Source: Closterium sp. NIES-65
Taxonomy: Eukaryota; Streptophyta; Zygnematophyceae; Desmidiales; Closteriaceae
Assembly: GCA_948144175.1 (NCBI GenBank)
Contig: CANXME010002528.1
Coordinates: 558,001 to 622,000 of the forward strand
DNA length: 64,000 bases
Direction of reading: 5' to 3'
Below the pieces are notes generated by a model. It saw only the letters and a list, made by a program, of their open reading frames with translations, searched no databases and had not been told where the DNA came from. Positions 1-10,784 of the stretch are shown here, in pieces. Both the position numbers and the translations under genes were made by a program. Within the stretch, counting starts at the first letter, position 1. Every line of letters starts with the position of its first letter.

Positions 1-2235
1 CAGCACTGGCGCGGGTGGCAGCAGCAGCAGCAGCGCGGGTGGGAGGGAAGGGGTCGTCCTTCTCCCCGCCGATGAGCATCTTGAAGAAGAAGCTGTTGAA
101 GAAATGCACTCTAGGGGGCGGCTGCCTCGCCCCACCTGCCTGCCTGCCACCACCTGCCTTCCCACAACCTGCTGATGCTGCTGCTGCTGCTGCTGCTGCT
201 GGGGGCAGTGGTGGTGGAGGCAGTGATTGGTCGGGCCCAGCAAGGGAGCAGGCGATGCGGCCCTGCTCCAACGCCTGCACCTTCAGATGCCTGCGAGTAG
301 GCAGGCAGAGGGAAAGATGTGACTTTATGAAATGTTCACAGGCACAAAATAGGCACAAAAGAAGGTCCGGGCTGATCTGAAAAGGAAACGATTGAACCAG
401 GCCAGGCCAGGTGAGGTTCGACTGCCTGGTCATGCCTAGACATAGAGCGCCGCTCGCTCATATGACTTCTCTTTAATATCCCATTATACCATCCAGCTCA
501 CCTCCGATAATTGTCAATGCGAGCATCGTAGAATTGAAGATCTCCTCTAGTCTCAGCAACCCCACCACCCTCATGGAGAGGGTGTCGTTGAGAAACTCCT
601 CTCTGGTCTCAGCCGCTCCACGTCTTCCCACCGCACACTCACGCTGGCCGTGCCCGTCGCCCGAAACACAAACGCCTCAACATTTTGAGTCAGCTCGAAA
701 GTCATTGTGAGCGGAGCGGCACTCACTTGAGAAAGAAGTCAATGAGGGTGTCATTGAGAAACTGCTCTGGCTTCAATCGCTCCACATCCTCCCACTGCAC
801 CGTCACTCTGTCCGTGCATGCCGCTGGAAACTCAAACGCCGCAAACCGCGCCCGGCACTCCGCCAGCCACTTCCTCTGTGCTGCTGCCAGCAGCGCGGCT
901 GCCCTCGTGCGGTTCTGGGCTGGTGGTGCAGGAGGAGGAGGGGTGGCAGCCCGTGGGGCGACAGCAGGAGGGGGAGAAGGAGGAGAAGCAGCACGAGTAC
1001 CAGCAGCAGGAGCGACTGGATGAGCAATGGGAGAAGCTGCAACAGTAGCAGAAGCAGCAGGAGGAGGAGGAGCAGAAGCAGCAGGAGAGGCAGGAGGAGC
1101 AGGAGGAGCAGGAGGCGGGGGGGAAGCGAGGGGCACGGGAAGAACAAGCGGCACAGGTGAGGACACAGGGGTGGAGAGGGATGCGGAGGGTGCAGCACGG
1201 AGAGCCGTGGGTTGTTGTGTCCTCGGTCTGAACTCCTGCAAGCTCTGAGCGATGGCAGCAGGTGCTGCTGTACGTGCCAGTGCAGCCCGTGCTTGCAGAA
1301 ATGTGGTGCGCTGCTGCTGCCGGGGCTGCTGGGGCTGCTGTCGTCGCATCTCTTCCCAAATCCCCCATGCCCTCTGCGCCTCCTGCATCGCCCGCTCCCT
1401 CTCCGTACTTCCGCCCTTCACCCCCCTTACCACACCACTCCTGCACCCACTTTCATCTCTATCGCCCCCCTTCCTTCGATCTCTTCCCCCTCCCCTCACA
1501 TCCCCTTTGACCTTCTCCCCTCCCACTTCACCTTCCTCTTCCTTCTTCTTTTCTTCCTCCCCCTCCTCCTTTTCCTCTTCCTCTTCCTCTCCATTCTCTT
1601 CCTCCCCCACCACCTCCACCTCCACCACATCCTCCTCCCCGTCCTCCTCGCTACTCCCATCTTCAGTCACCTCAGTGCTGGAAGGCGGCACCACCTCCGC
1701 CACGCCAAACATCTCCAACAGCCCGCCGCTTTGTAACCGCCCACTCACACCACGCCTGCTCGCCACTTGCACCGCACTTTCCCCCCCCCCTTCTCATTAA
1801 CAAATTATCCTTCCCACAACCATTTATCTCCCCAACTTCTCTCTCACCACCTGCTCTCACTGAACCCCCTCTCACTGAACCCCCTCTCACAATGCCGCCT
1901 CCTCGCACAGCACCCCCTCTCCTACCCACCTCTCTTCCACCCCTCCCCTCACAGCCTTCAGCGTTCCCTTCTTCTCTACCCCTGTCAGCACCCCCCATTC
2001 CCTGCCGTTGCCTCTGCCCGCCGGCTACCGCATCTGCCAGCACATCCCCTCCAGTAGCATCTCTCATCGCAGCTCTGTCCAGCAGAGCCGCACCCGGCAT
2101 GTCACACACATGTGGCCGTTCTGAACCAGCTCCACTGGTAACCCCACCAGCTCCAGTGGTAACCCCACCAGTGCAGCTCTCAATCTGCCGAGCGTTCTGC
2201 ATGACGCCAAGGCTTGGCGGATTCGAGAGAGTCAT
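1..2235 (-). CDS. ULP2/SENP6-7-like SUMO-specific cysteine protease, 5' part, runs off left edge
   Basis: Two coding segments are visible on the minus strand. The first ends at 727 with FLNDTLIDFFLK, preceded by a VQWEDVERLKPEQ motif, which is the usual entry into a C48 (Ulp1/SENP) peptidase domain. A GTGAGT donor follows at 726-721. The next exon starts at 290, after CTCGCAG, in matching phase (AA|G). It reads HLKVQALEQ, then about 45 residues rich in Ala, Gly and Pro, then RVHFFNSFFFKML, the typical ULP2/SENP6-7 motif. The frame stays open to base 1. The catalytic His, Asp and Cys lie outside the window. The region before the domain is disordered, with Pro/Ala/Ser-rich and acidic Glu runs. 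The likely ATG is at 2235, but a run of ten G on the coding strand (1781-1790) puts the first about 150 codons one base out of frame with the rest. By family the enzyme would cut SUMO chains or isopeptide bonds in the nucleus. Start and 5' exon structure are uncertain. Confidence 0.72.
577..680 (-). pseudogene. Decayed duplicate of the ULP2-like exon end, inside its intron
   Basis: This intron segment repeats the last about 100 bases of the upstream coding exon (744-845). It still encodes a recognisable VRWEDVERLRPE stretch on the minus strand, then loses frame through a 2-base insertion before the FLNDTL codons. There is no donor equivalent to the one at 726. It looks like a tandem exon duplication that has decayed. 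Confidence 0.65.
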
Positions 2236-4090
2236 ACGGTAACCTTACTTAATTCTTCAGATTTCCGAGCTAAGCGTTAGGTTGTCGAGTGATTGCAAGG
2301 CCAGCACGAACGGCGCTGTGGACTAAATCCGCGCAGCATTCAATTGAAACGACTGGACTGTATTATTCGAATGGACGCAGCTTAAATACCTGTTAGGACC
2401 AACGCCTGGGCAGGGCGCGCACGGCAGCTAGGTTACCGAATGATTCTCACGAAAGCGCTGCGAGGCGAGGTGCAATGGGAGGACCTGGCAGCTGCTCCGC
2501 GGGTGACTTGGCCGACGTCATTGGGATGCCATGGTCGAAATGGGGAAGGGTGGAAAGGTGTAACGTTACACGAAGAGAGGTGGATTCCGCGTTTCGCGCA
2601 GTTCTGTCTACCTGGTCGTCATCGAATGGACTAAATGCGATGCTTAGCCAAACTGCATGTCGTTTGGATATAGTAGACGAACATTGGAGATTCGGCACCT
2701 AGGAGGCATTCCTAACCTGGTTTGCTCAATGTGTTCGACCCCTGAAAGATCTGCTCAAAATGGTTACCGTATGTCTAGTTCGAGTCGACTCGCCCCCTCT
2801 TTGTTTGTGGGAAGTTCGTGATTGGGAGCGGTGGCGAAACGTGTTTCAGGTGTTCGCAACTGCCGACTTTGTAGGAATTTCGCGAAACATTTGGGCGGGA
2901 GTCGTGATTGTTACAGTTGCAACAAAAGGTTCGGTTTCTTGTTTCAAGCAACCTCAATCTTGCTACTGGAGTTTCGAGAAACAGGGTCGTGCCGATCTCA
3001 ACTTCAATTACATCTTCGGTTCGTCCTGACCTAATTCTTAAAATTACCCGCCTTCTGCCAAGCAGCGTATCGTGACGCGACTCGACTGACGTCATAGTAG
3101 AAAAGGCATTTCCCCATCATTAGGCAATAGTCTACTTGCTATTGCTATCGCCTATTGTGTTCTCCACGATCTCCCGAATCCAATAATATGCGCAGCTCTT
3201 CTTGAAGTGGTCAATACACACTTCAGAAATTTTCAAAATCTGATTGGTATCAATGTTGTATTTCCAGAATGAGTACAAACAGGTTTATAGTCAAGCAAGA
3301 CACAAAATGCGATTCGTAACTTCACTTGTTTCCCAAGTAACCGCGTGCGCCTCGTTTCACCCCTAGTCGCACACGCAACCGAACCGAATTCGGTGAACAC
3401 TCCGCAAGTCCGAATCCCGAACTTTCTCGAACGCGCCTTGGTCTCGAAGCACATTTTTCCCCTCGTCAATCTCAGTCTCGATGCTTCTCCTTCTCTCTCC
3501 CTCCTCCTAGCACATTTCTTCTCGATTTCTCTCCCGCTTCTCACGTCGTAGCCTCTATTCCCCACCGTAGGCCGATTTCCACCGTTTCACACACGCGCTT
3601 CCATTTCGCCGTCGTAGATGCGTTCGCCTTAGGTTCCGTGGTTGGGCGAACCAACCCTAACAGTCACTCGTTGCCGCTCGAGTCCTGTCCTCTCGGCGCG
3701 GCTCTCTCTTTTCCGCTCCTCGTCTGTCTCCCATTCTCTTGCACTTTTTGAAATCGCCAGCCTCGCCTCTCGCAGCACTCACTAAAGCTTGGCGGACTCC
3801 GAGAGCCGCGCGGAAACGCGATAGCCTAAGAAACCCTAAATACGGTACGATTCTGCTTCGACTCCTGAGCCTCGCTTTTCTGTTCCTGGTCTCGGTCTTC
3901 CGCATTGTAAGCATCACAAATTACGAATCCTGGTGCTCGTAGTTGTGGCAGAGCCGAATGCGCAAATTCTAGTAACATACCGAGTCGCTTACAAATTCAT
4001 CGCACCCCGCAGTACCCCTTGATTCATGTTGGCTTGGCGTAGTGCTGCTTTCCCTCGCGTTGGTTCAGTAGCCACGCTGCCCCTCGGCCA
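2236..4090. other. Intergenic stretch, no gene recognised
   Basis: Only short, unconvincing frames are present. The first 540 bases are bracketed by a perfect 12-bp inverted repeat (CATACGGTAACC at 2233-2244 and its complement at 2762-2773), with a partial third copy at 2430-2438. This may mark a small unclassified insertion. From about 3300 to 3900 the sequence is pyrimidine-rich on the plus strand and could be a promoter or UTR region, but nothing identifies a transcript. Confidence 0.4.
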
Positions 4091-4094
4091 AGCT

Positions 4095-5520
4095 CTGACC
4101 ACTTAGCCTGTGAACGAAATGACTGTCCCAGCCTCTGGGTGATTGCTCATGACGGGCCTAACACTGTTTTGACCAGCTTTGTACGACTGACCTATTCGTG
4201 AGGGACTCAGCTTGTGGCTTACCTAGCCTATGACCACCTAGCCTCTCACTATCATAGGCTCTGACTGACGTTATGAGGGACTTTGCCTCTGACTGACCTC
4301 TCACGAATATAAGACGTATCACCTCCAACTTCAAAATTGTCGCACGTTCAAACAGGTATCCAACTTCCTTAAAGATTTCGAACATGCTTCGGTGAGCTCG
4401 TAAGAACAGCGAACACGCTTACGAGGTGAAGCGAGGTTGGAAACCCGTCGCCCTGTTCGCACGTGCAACAGGATTAGGTGGTGACACGCCCTAAGTTTTA
4501 GTTGTTGTACAGATTGTGCGAGAAAGTGAGTGCAGCGAAGTGTGTGGACTTGCCGAGTAGGAAAATGCAGTAAGGCGTGCTTGAGGATGGTCAATGATTT
4601 GCGGGAAGTTATCGATCTGAATTTGGAGTGTTATGTTTCTTTTTTCTATATTCTAGAGGAAGAAAACAACTTTTTCTTAGCCAGCCTATGATATTTTGCG
4701 CAGTGTAATGTGTATTTCCAAGCTGGTCCCCGCTGAAGGCTATGAGTGACCTAGCCTGTGACTAATTTAGCCAGTGCCTGACCAAACTTGCACATGACCT
4801 AACCTCTCATGGACTTAACTCTGACCCTACCTTGTGGCTGCCTCAACTCGACTTGTGACTCATCGATCATGTTAGTGACCTGGCCTCTCTGATTGACTTA
4901 GCTTGTGGTCTGACTTAGCCTTTGACTGTGCGATGCTCCAACTTACCTCCTCTGTAAGTGACCAAACACGCGCTTTACATAGCTCGTGACTGACCTACCT
5001 AACCTGTGTCTAGCCTTACATATAGATGTCCTATACTGTGACTGCTTGCCCTGTGAATAACCTTGCCTGTGATTGACCACCTAGGGTGTGAGCAACGTAG
5101 CCTATGATTCACTTAGCTGACTGTCCTTTGACTAACGTGGCCCGTGATAGGTCTTGCCTGACAGTCTGACGACCTAGCTGTGACTCACCTAGCCTGTGAA
5201 TGAGTTCCTGTGAGCGACCTACCCTGTGGCTGTCCTAGCCTCACGTTGATGATTGACATAGCCTATTTGTGACCCCGCCAACAATACCTTGCATGCGTGA
5301 GACTCGACGTACATAGCATGTGATGTGGCTGACCTAGCCTGTGACCTACTTCTTCCCCAGGTTCTTGTCGTGAGGCGGTAATAGCATCTGTCTCAGCATC
5401 GGCCCTGACTGACCTAGCTTGTGAGGGAGCTAGCCTGGACCTAGTTGTCAAGTAGTAACCTTACTTCAACTGTCTTAGATTGTGACCGACCTAGCCTACA
5501 ATGCCCTAGCCCGTGAGTGG
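4095..5520. repeat. Degenerate tandem repeat built on CCTAGCCTGTGACTGA
   Basis: About 1.4 kb carries dozens of imperfect copies of words such as CCTAGCCTGTGACTGAC, GACTGACCTAGCC and TAGCCTATGATTGAC. Spacing is irregular, about 15 to 30 bases. Two blocks (4095-4300 and 4740-5520) flank a 400-base unique stretch. The array is much older and more diverged than the other arrays in this window. No coding frame survives. Confidence 0.65.
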
Positions 5521-5599
5521 CCAAGGCCGCACTGTGCTATGTATATGACATTCACTACCTATTTTGTCATCTCTTGCCCTCTACTTTCAGATCCCCTCT

Positions 5600-5850
5600 T
5601 TGTGTCCTTCTCCTGCCTGACTGTGGTAAGGAGAAGAGCTATCAGGGCCACAATTGCATGTTTCATGTCAGGCTGAGCAAAACCCTTCGCCTTCTCGTCA
5701 TTGCGACTCCGCATCCTCATGCAGCATCCTATCATGCTTCAAATTCTCCTCCCGGAATCTGCTTTGGCCAAGTGCTGTTGGTTCGACCTCCACTTTTCTC
5801 AACCCTCCTCACCCACTTGTGTTAAACTCAAGTTCTGGGGCAAGTGTCTA
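5600..5850 (+). promoter_or_regulatory. Conserved 5' block of CC-LRR paralogue A
   Basis: The sequence around 5615-5660 (TGGTAAGGAGAAGAGCT and following) matches 19100-19150 upstream of copy B and 48010-48060 upstream of copy C. A downstream part, around a GGGGCAAGTGTC-like word, also matches. The block lies about 1.3 kb before the ATG of A, 1.0 kb before B and 0.95 kb before C. It is therefore part of the duplicated unit and may be promoter, 5' UTR exon or intron. Confidence 0.5.
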
Positions 5851-6953
5851 TGTACCAGCCCTCTGCACCAACCCTCTGTGTGCCAGCCTGGTCTCCATTT
5901 TTTGTTGCTCTCTGTTATGTGATGCTATCATTTGCATTCACGTATGTCTGCCTCCCATCACATGTTCGTGCGTTGCATGCTTGGTGTGAGCGTGTGCAAG
6001 AATTTGTGTTTGATGTGGTTTGGATTTTCTGAGTGTGTGTGATTTTTATTTGACTTGAGCAGATATCTGAAGTGACTCCTGTGCTCAAGAGCTTTCCGAC
6101 GAACCAGGTATCGCTTCAATCGGAGCACGAACAAGAAAGTTACGAATGTTGGAAGTTCGTATGCTTTTGATATTTGGTTGTGGTGACTATGGGAAGTTGT
6201 GGGGTTGACTCCATAAGGGTTACAGACTTTTGGGGGTTGGGAAATTCGTCTTTTCTACTGTAGTTGTTGCCAAATGGTTGGGTGAAACCAAACCAGGTTG
6301 GCAAGTGTGGCCAAGGTGGCTTGAGGTGGATTGTGGAGGTTGAGATAATGACAAAGGTCAAAGTTGGGTTGTCTATGGGGAAGAGAATTGAATGGCATGG
6401 GGTTTCCTTGGTTGGGGACTCTCTTGGGACCTTCCCTCTCGTCCTCATCCCTTCCACCTGGTTTAGTGTGACTCCAATTCTCTTGTGTAAACTTGTGTGA
6501 ACTTTGTGATTGAGTTAAGTTCTTATGGCAGCATACCCCACTGTGCGCCGAAATTGATAAGTCGAGACTTACTTCACACGTTTCAACTTGGTAATTGTAG
6601 CCACGGAGTAGGTCTACAACATACATGAGTTTAGTGAAGTTTTGACTGTGCACGTTTCGTCGACGGCGTTTCTTGTGAACTCGACTTTTCTGTCCAGAAA
6701 TAGGGACCAACGATTTTGAGAAATTTAGGCACCTAATCTTCATAGACTCCGTCCTTAGTCTCTAACACTCTCATCCCTCCCACCCGTGTTATTGGTCTTG
6801 TTCGTGTGCGCACTGACCATGCCTCTTCTCCCTTTTTTCTGTTGTGCGCACCATGTAGGCTCGTCTGCTTTCTCCAGTCTGCGGTGAAAACGGCAGTTGG
6901 ACGTACAGATCAGTCTTTGAACGAGGGCTGTTTGAGGGGAGTGAGTGGATAAA
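5851..6953. other. Spacer between conserved 5' block and CC-LRR copy A
   Basis: No gene is recognised here. Most of 6000-6760 has no counterpart upstream of copies B and C and could be inserted DNA, but I see no terminal repeats. The bases just before the ATG (GGGAGTGAGTGGATAAAATGGCT) resemble the stretch before the ATG of copy B. Confidence 0.35.
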
Positions 6954-8169
6954 ATGGCTGAGAGGGTGACGAGTGGACTAAATGAGTCGATCAAAGAGGC
7001 GGTGCTTGCAGCAGTGAGAGAGGAGCTGGCTGCACGTAAGGAGGAGGTGGATGAGCTGCGGCACATGTTGACAACAGTGAATAGGGAGTTGGCAGCGTTT
7101 AAAGGGGACTTGGTAGTGGTGAAGGGGGAATTGGCAGTGGTGAAGGGGGGGTTGGCGGAACACGAGGACGCTATGGCAAAGAGATTGGCTGAGAGCAGTA
7201 GGGCATCGAATGCGAGAGGCCTGAGAGGGAATAGTAGAAAAAGAAAGCAAGAAACCACAACGGATTTTGCACGGGAGGAGGAGGAAAGGAGGAGGGAGGT
7301 ACAGGAGCTGGAGGGACTGGCGGCCTCTAAGGAAGGACAAATTATACGAAACCTGAAACAGAATGTTGCGGTGCAGATCACGCAAAGTGAAGGTGAACGG
7401 AAGATGGCATGGCAGGTGAGTGCGTATTGAGTGAACTGTTCAACAGTGCATGCATGTATTGCTTGCCACTTGGTTATCCATTTCCTTGCCATGTTTCCCC
7501 TCTTCATCCTTCTTTTCCATGCAATCAAGTCAGCGTCACAGAAACCCAATTTGAACCTCGAGTGTTTCCACGGCCTCTCAGATGGTCATTCCTCTGCTTG
7601 TCATTCATTCGTTCCCTCTTCATCCATCTCCTCCAGAACATCAAGTCAGCATCACGAGATGCCGAACTGACTCTGGCGAATTTTCAAAGCCTCTCGGATA
7701 TCATTATTGGGCATGTGTCCACACTGACCCATCTGACGAGCATTGACCTGCACTCTAGCTCAGGCTTCAGTGCAGAGGGCATCAAGCACCTCTACAGGCT
7801 GCCACGGCTGGGGAAGCTGGACCTCGAATGCACAGACATCTCAGGCGGTGCCTTGGAAGGGATCGGGTCGTTGACCCTCTCAAAAAGCTTTATCTAAATC
7901 AGACCAAGGTGACCGATGCTGGTCTGGCGCACTTGACAGCTCTGTCCTCTCTCAAAGAGCTGTGCTTGACTTCTTGCAAGGGTGTGACGAATGCTGGCAT
8001 GGTGCATGTGGGGAGGCTGACTGGACTTGCGGAGCTTGGCCTGGGTGGCACGGCAGCCACGGATGATGGGCTGCAGCTGTTGACTGCCCTGACCAAGCAG
8101 ACATTGCTCTGGTCGCCAAAAGGGGCTTATTTGAGGAACGATGATATATGGAGGCGGATAGGCGGGTAG
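6954..8169 (+). pseudogene. CC-LRR family copy A: coiled coil plus leucine-rich repeats, frameshifted
   Basis: Exon 1 (6954-7415, 154 codons, ATG in AAAATGGCT) encodes a charged coiled coil with the family signature EAVLAAVREELAARKEEVDE. The donor is CAG|GTGAGT. Exon 2 starts at 7637 after CTCCTCCAG with NIKSAS and carries RNI-type LRRs (LYLNQTKVTDAGLAHL, then CKGVTNAGMVHVGRL), ending in WRRIGG at 8169. Exon 2 is 533 bases, one short of a whole number of codons. At about 7876-7882 one base is missing between the GIGSLT and LKKLYL codons, compared with copies C and D. Either the copy is dead or the assembly dropped a base. By structure the product would be a cytosolic protein-protein interaction scaffold; no catalytic domain or F-box is seen, and the function is unknown. 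Confidence 0.75.
7521..7590 (+). pseudogene. Duplicate of the 5' end of the LRR exon, in the intron of copy A
   Basis: The intron contains a second copy of the exon 2 start (IKSASQKPNLNLE...HGLSD), placed 116 bases before the real exon together with its pyrimidine tract. Its acceptor AG reads AT (TTCCAT|GCA against CTCCAG|CAA in copy D), so it should not be spliced in. It is a decayed tandem duplication of an intron-exon boundary. Confidence 0.65.
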
Positions 8170-8460
8170 GGTGGTAGTAAGTGATGATGGAAGGGAGGTG
8201 AGGGTGAGTTAACTGCGACTGTACAGGGGAGACTGAGGAGCGACGTGGAGGCAAGGGGTGTAAAGAATGACGGAAGGCATGCATGCGGAGGAATGAGGCA
8301 TGGAATGGTGGTTGTGCTCGTCTCAGCTTGCATGCCGCAGAGAGTTGGAGATTGGTCAAGTGGAACTCGTGTCTTGCAGTTGGACAGCAGCAGGTACAGG
8401 GCTGGTTGTACCCGAGACCACTGTGTGCATGAGGGAGCTGCATGGGAAATGCTTGCATGG
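8170..8460 (+). other. 3' flank of CC-LRR copy A, conserved with copy C
   Basis: The 290 bases after the stop align with 51172-51420 after copy C: shared words are GGGGAGAC, GGCAAGGGGTGT, CATGCATGCGGAGGA and GTGGTTGTGCT. A weaker match lies after copy D. This is probably 3' UTR. The similarity ends where the copia fragment begins. The last 34 bases (8427-8460) recur in inverted orientation at 26699-26729. Confidence 0.55.
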
Positions 8461-9529
8461 CTTCTCTTATGATGGAGGGCGAGGCAGTCATCAGGAGGGC
8501 GGGCGGGGAAGGGGAAAGGAAGGGGGAGGCGAGGCAGAGCAGGAGCGGAAGCGGATGGCCGCCTCCGCCTCCACTGCTACCACTAGCACCCCCACCCCCA
8601 CCACCTCCTCCACCGCCACCCCCACTCCCTCCGCCGCCTCCACCGCCACAGCCACCGCCCCCGCTAGCCGCACCTGCTCCCTTGCCCCCCTTGCCCTTGC
8701 CAGGGCGACGTCTCCCGCTAGGGGCAGACGCCGCACCGACCGACTCAAGGCCAACGAGGTCGGCCGCAGCGGCAGAGGCGACAGAGGGCAAGAGAGGGGA
8801 AGGAGAACACCCCTCAAAGATGGGGGCGCGGGGGTCACCTCGAGAGGCACCTACAGCGACGATGCTCTTCTCCGCCGCTAAGAGGGCCTTCTCTAGGCTG
8901 TCGACTGTGAGAGTGGTGGGACAGACCGCAAGGAAGTGGTCCCAGACTACACGAAGGGAGTCAGGGAGGCGGGTGACTAGACAGTAGAGAGTGATGTACA
9001 TGGGGGGGGGGGTTCTTGGCGCAGAAGTCAGCAGGAAGCGCAGCGCGGTAGCGGGTGTCACTAGTGCGGAGGTGCGTAATGAGATCAGCGACTGTGGGAA
9101 AGGCGGCAAGGTCAGGGAAGAGGAAGGGTAGCATGAGGCGGCTCAGTGCAGCAGTGGCAGGGGAAGAGTAGCGTGCAACTACAGCGTCGTACAAGGTCTG
9201 AGCACTCTTGTACTGACTAAAGTGCGCGCGCTCAGCGGTAGGCAGGTGGCGACGCACAGCAAGACGTGCAGCTGCATCGCGGGTGGCCCACTGAGAGCGA
9301 ACAGTGGGGTCAGCATCAGCAGCAGGGGCAGGAGAGGCGCCAGAGGTGAGGTCAAAAAGAGAAAGACCGTCCGCCCTATCGCACTGTAAAAACAGCTGCA
9401 GGTCGTCGACCCAGACCTCAAAGTCAATGGCTCGACCCTCAGCGTCAAAAGCGAGGACACTAGGGGTAGTCATGACGACAGACTAGCAGTGCAAGCAGTG
9501 GGGGAAGGGCACGCAGTAGCAGTGGGGCT

Positions 9530-10450
9530 GTGCTCACCAGACAGGGCAGGTCGGGCGGCTCGGCAGTAGTGCGGCTCGTCTGCGAGGTGGCTCGGCGGTA
9601 CTGCAGCTCGGCGGCCCGGCGGCTCGGCGGCTGCTGCTGGGCGGCTCGGCTGTACTGCGGCTCGGCGGCCCGGCGGCTCGGTGGCTGCTGCTGGGCGGCT
9701 CGGCGGCTGCTGCTGGGCGGCTCGGCCGGGTTGCGGCTCGGCGGCTGCTGCTAGGCGGGTCGGCTGCTCCGGTACCGGGCGGCGTGGCGGGCGGCTGCTC
9801 GGGCGGCTCGGCAGGAGGGGAGACCGGTGGGGCCGCGACGGTGAAGGCGGCGGGGCCGCGTAGGCACGGGCGGTGAGGCCGAGAAGATGAGGGCGGCTGG
9901 GCCGCGAAGGTGAGGGCGGCGGGGCCGCGTAAGTGAGGGCGGCGAGGCCGCTACGTAAGGGCGACGGGGCCGCGTAGGTAAGGGCGGCGGGGCCGCGTAG
10001 GTGAGGCGGCGGGGCCGCAACGTGAGGGCGGCGGGGCCGCGACGTAAGGGCGGCGGGGCCGCGCAGGTAAGGGCGGCGGGGCCGCGACGTAAGGGCAGCG
10101 GGGCCGTGATGTGAGGGCGGCGGGGCCGCGACGTAAGGGCGGCGAGGCCGCGTAGGTAAGGGCGGCGGGGCCGCGACGTAAGGGCGGCGGGGCCGCGACG
10201 TGAGGGCGGCGGGGCCGCGACGTAAGGGCGGCAGGGCCGCGCAAGTAAGGGCGGCGGGGCCGCGCAGGTAAGGGCGGGGTTGGCCGCGACGTAAGGGCGG
10301 CGGGGCCGCGACGTAAGGGCGGCGGGGCCGCGTAGGTAAGGGCGGCGGGGCCGCGACGTAAGGGCGGCGGGGCCGCGTAGGTAAGGGCGGGGGGGCCGCG
10401 TAGGTAAGGGCGGCGGGGTCGCGTAGGTAAGGGCGGCGTAACGGGCCGCT
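9530..10450 (-). repeat. GC-rich minisatellite leader of copia element 1
   Basis: Between primer-binding site and gag lie two arrays. At 9560-9770 there are repeats of GGCGGCTCGGCGGCTGCTGC type. At 9830-10450 there are about 27 copies of a 22-bp unit centred on GGGGCCGCGACGTAAGGG, with variants in which CGACGTAA becomes CGTAGGTAA. Both are nearly all G and C on the plus strand. Apparent proteins across this stretch are repeat artefacts. Confidence 0.85.
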
Positions 10451-10553
10451 AGGGGCGACACGAAGGGTCGCTAAAAAAAAAGAACGCGCGCCTCGGAGCG
10501 CGCTTCGGTGGGCCCTAGCAACAGTCCCTAGGAGGGGACCTGCTCTGATTCCA

Positions 10554-10685
10554 TGTGAAGAAGTGAACGAGAATGAAATGACTATGAATGAAGTGAGTAC
10601 ATATAGGAAACCCTAATTGGGTTGTACCCCCTATGGGATACCCCACTATAGCCTACACAAATAAGTAAGCTATAATGTTCTGACA
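10554..10685 (-). repeat. Copia LTR, alpha type (132 bp), shared by elements 1 and 2
   Basis: On the minus strand it begins TGTCAGAACATTATAGC and ends CACTTCTTCACA, followed directly by the primer-binding site of element 1. It differs at about three positions from the alpha LTR at 32173-32304. It follows the shortened 3' UTR of element 2, so the same copy serves as 3' LTR of element 2 and 5' LTR of element 1. Confidence 0.85.
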
Positions 10686-10784
10686 GTTAAAGGCCACAAG
10701 GCCAGTTCACATGCAGGAGTACATATATATATAAGGCTAGACAAGTGAGAGCAGGTATATATATATGTAACAGTACAAACAAGG

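Larger units (their letters stand above)
8557..10685 (-). mobile_element. Short-LTR copia element, 5' half (LTR, leader, gag start), broken in the Gly-rich linker
   Basis: Reading on the minus strand: an alpha LTR (10685-10554), a primer-binding site TGGAATCAGAGC (10553-10542), a GC-rich minisatellite leader, and gag starting ATGACTACC at 9473. The gag product (FEVWVDDLQLF, LPTAERAHFSQYKSAQTLYD, then LPDSLRVVWDHFLA) is 85-90% like that of the neighbouring element by eye. Its frame is broken at an 11-C tract (9002-9012), where 10 or 13 would be in frame. It stops at about 8557 within the poly-Gly linker; the capsid end, protease, integrase and RT are missing. The missing half appears to be the element at 26946-32553. 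The LTR is shared with the next element, of which it is the 3' LTR. Confidence 0.8.

Noticed and set aside
15-1800. Several plus-strand frames over the protease gene
   Set aside because: They are antisense shadows of the low-complexity coding exon; the minus strand carries the conserved motifs and matching splice phases.
9751-10461. 236-codon frame of PPLRRGPAALT repeats
   Set aside because: Lies in the GC-rich leader of the copia element; it is a minisatellite translation with no relation to gag.
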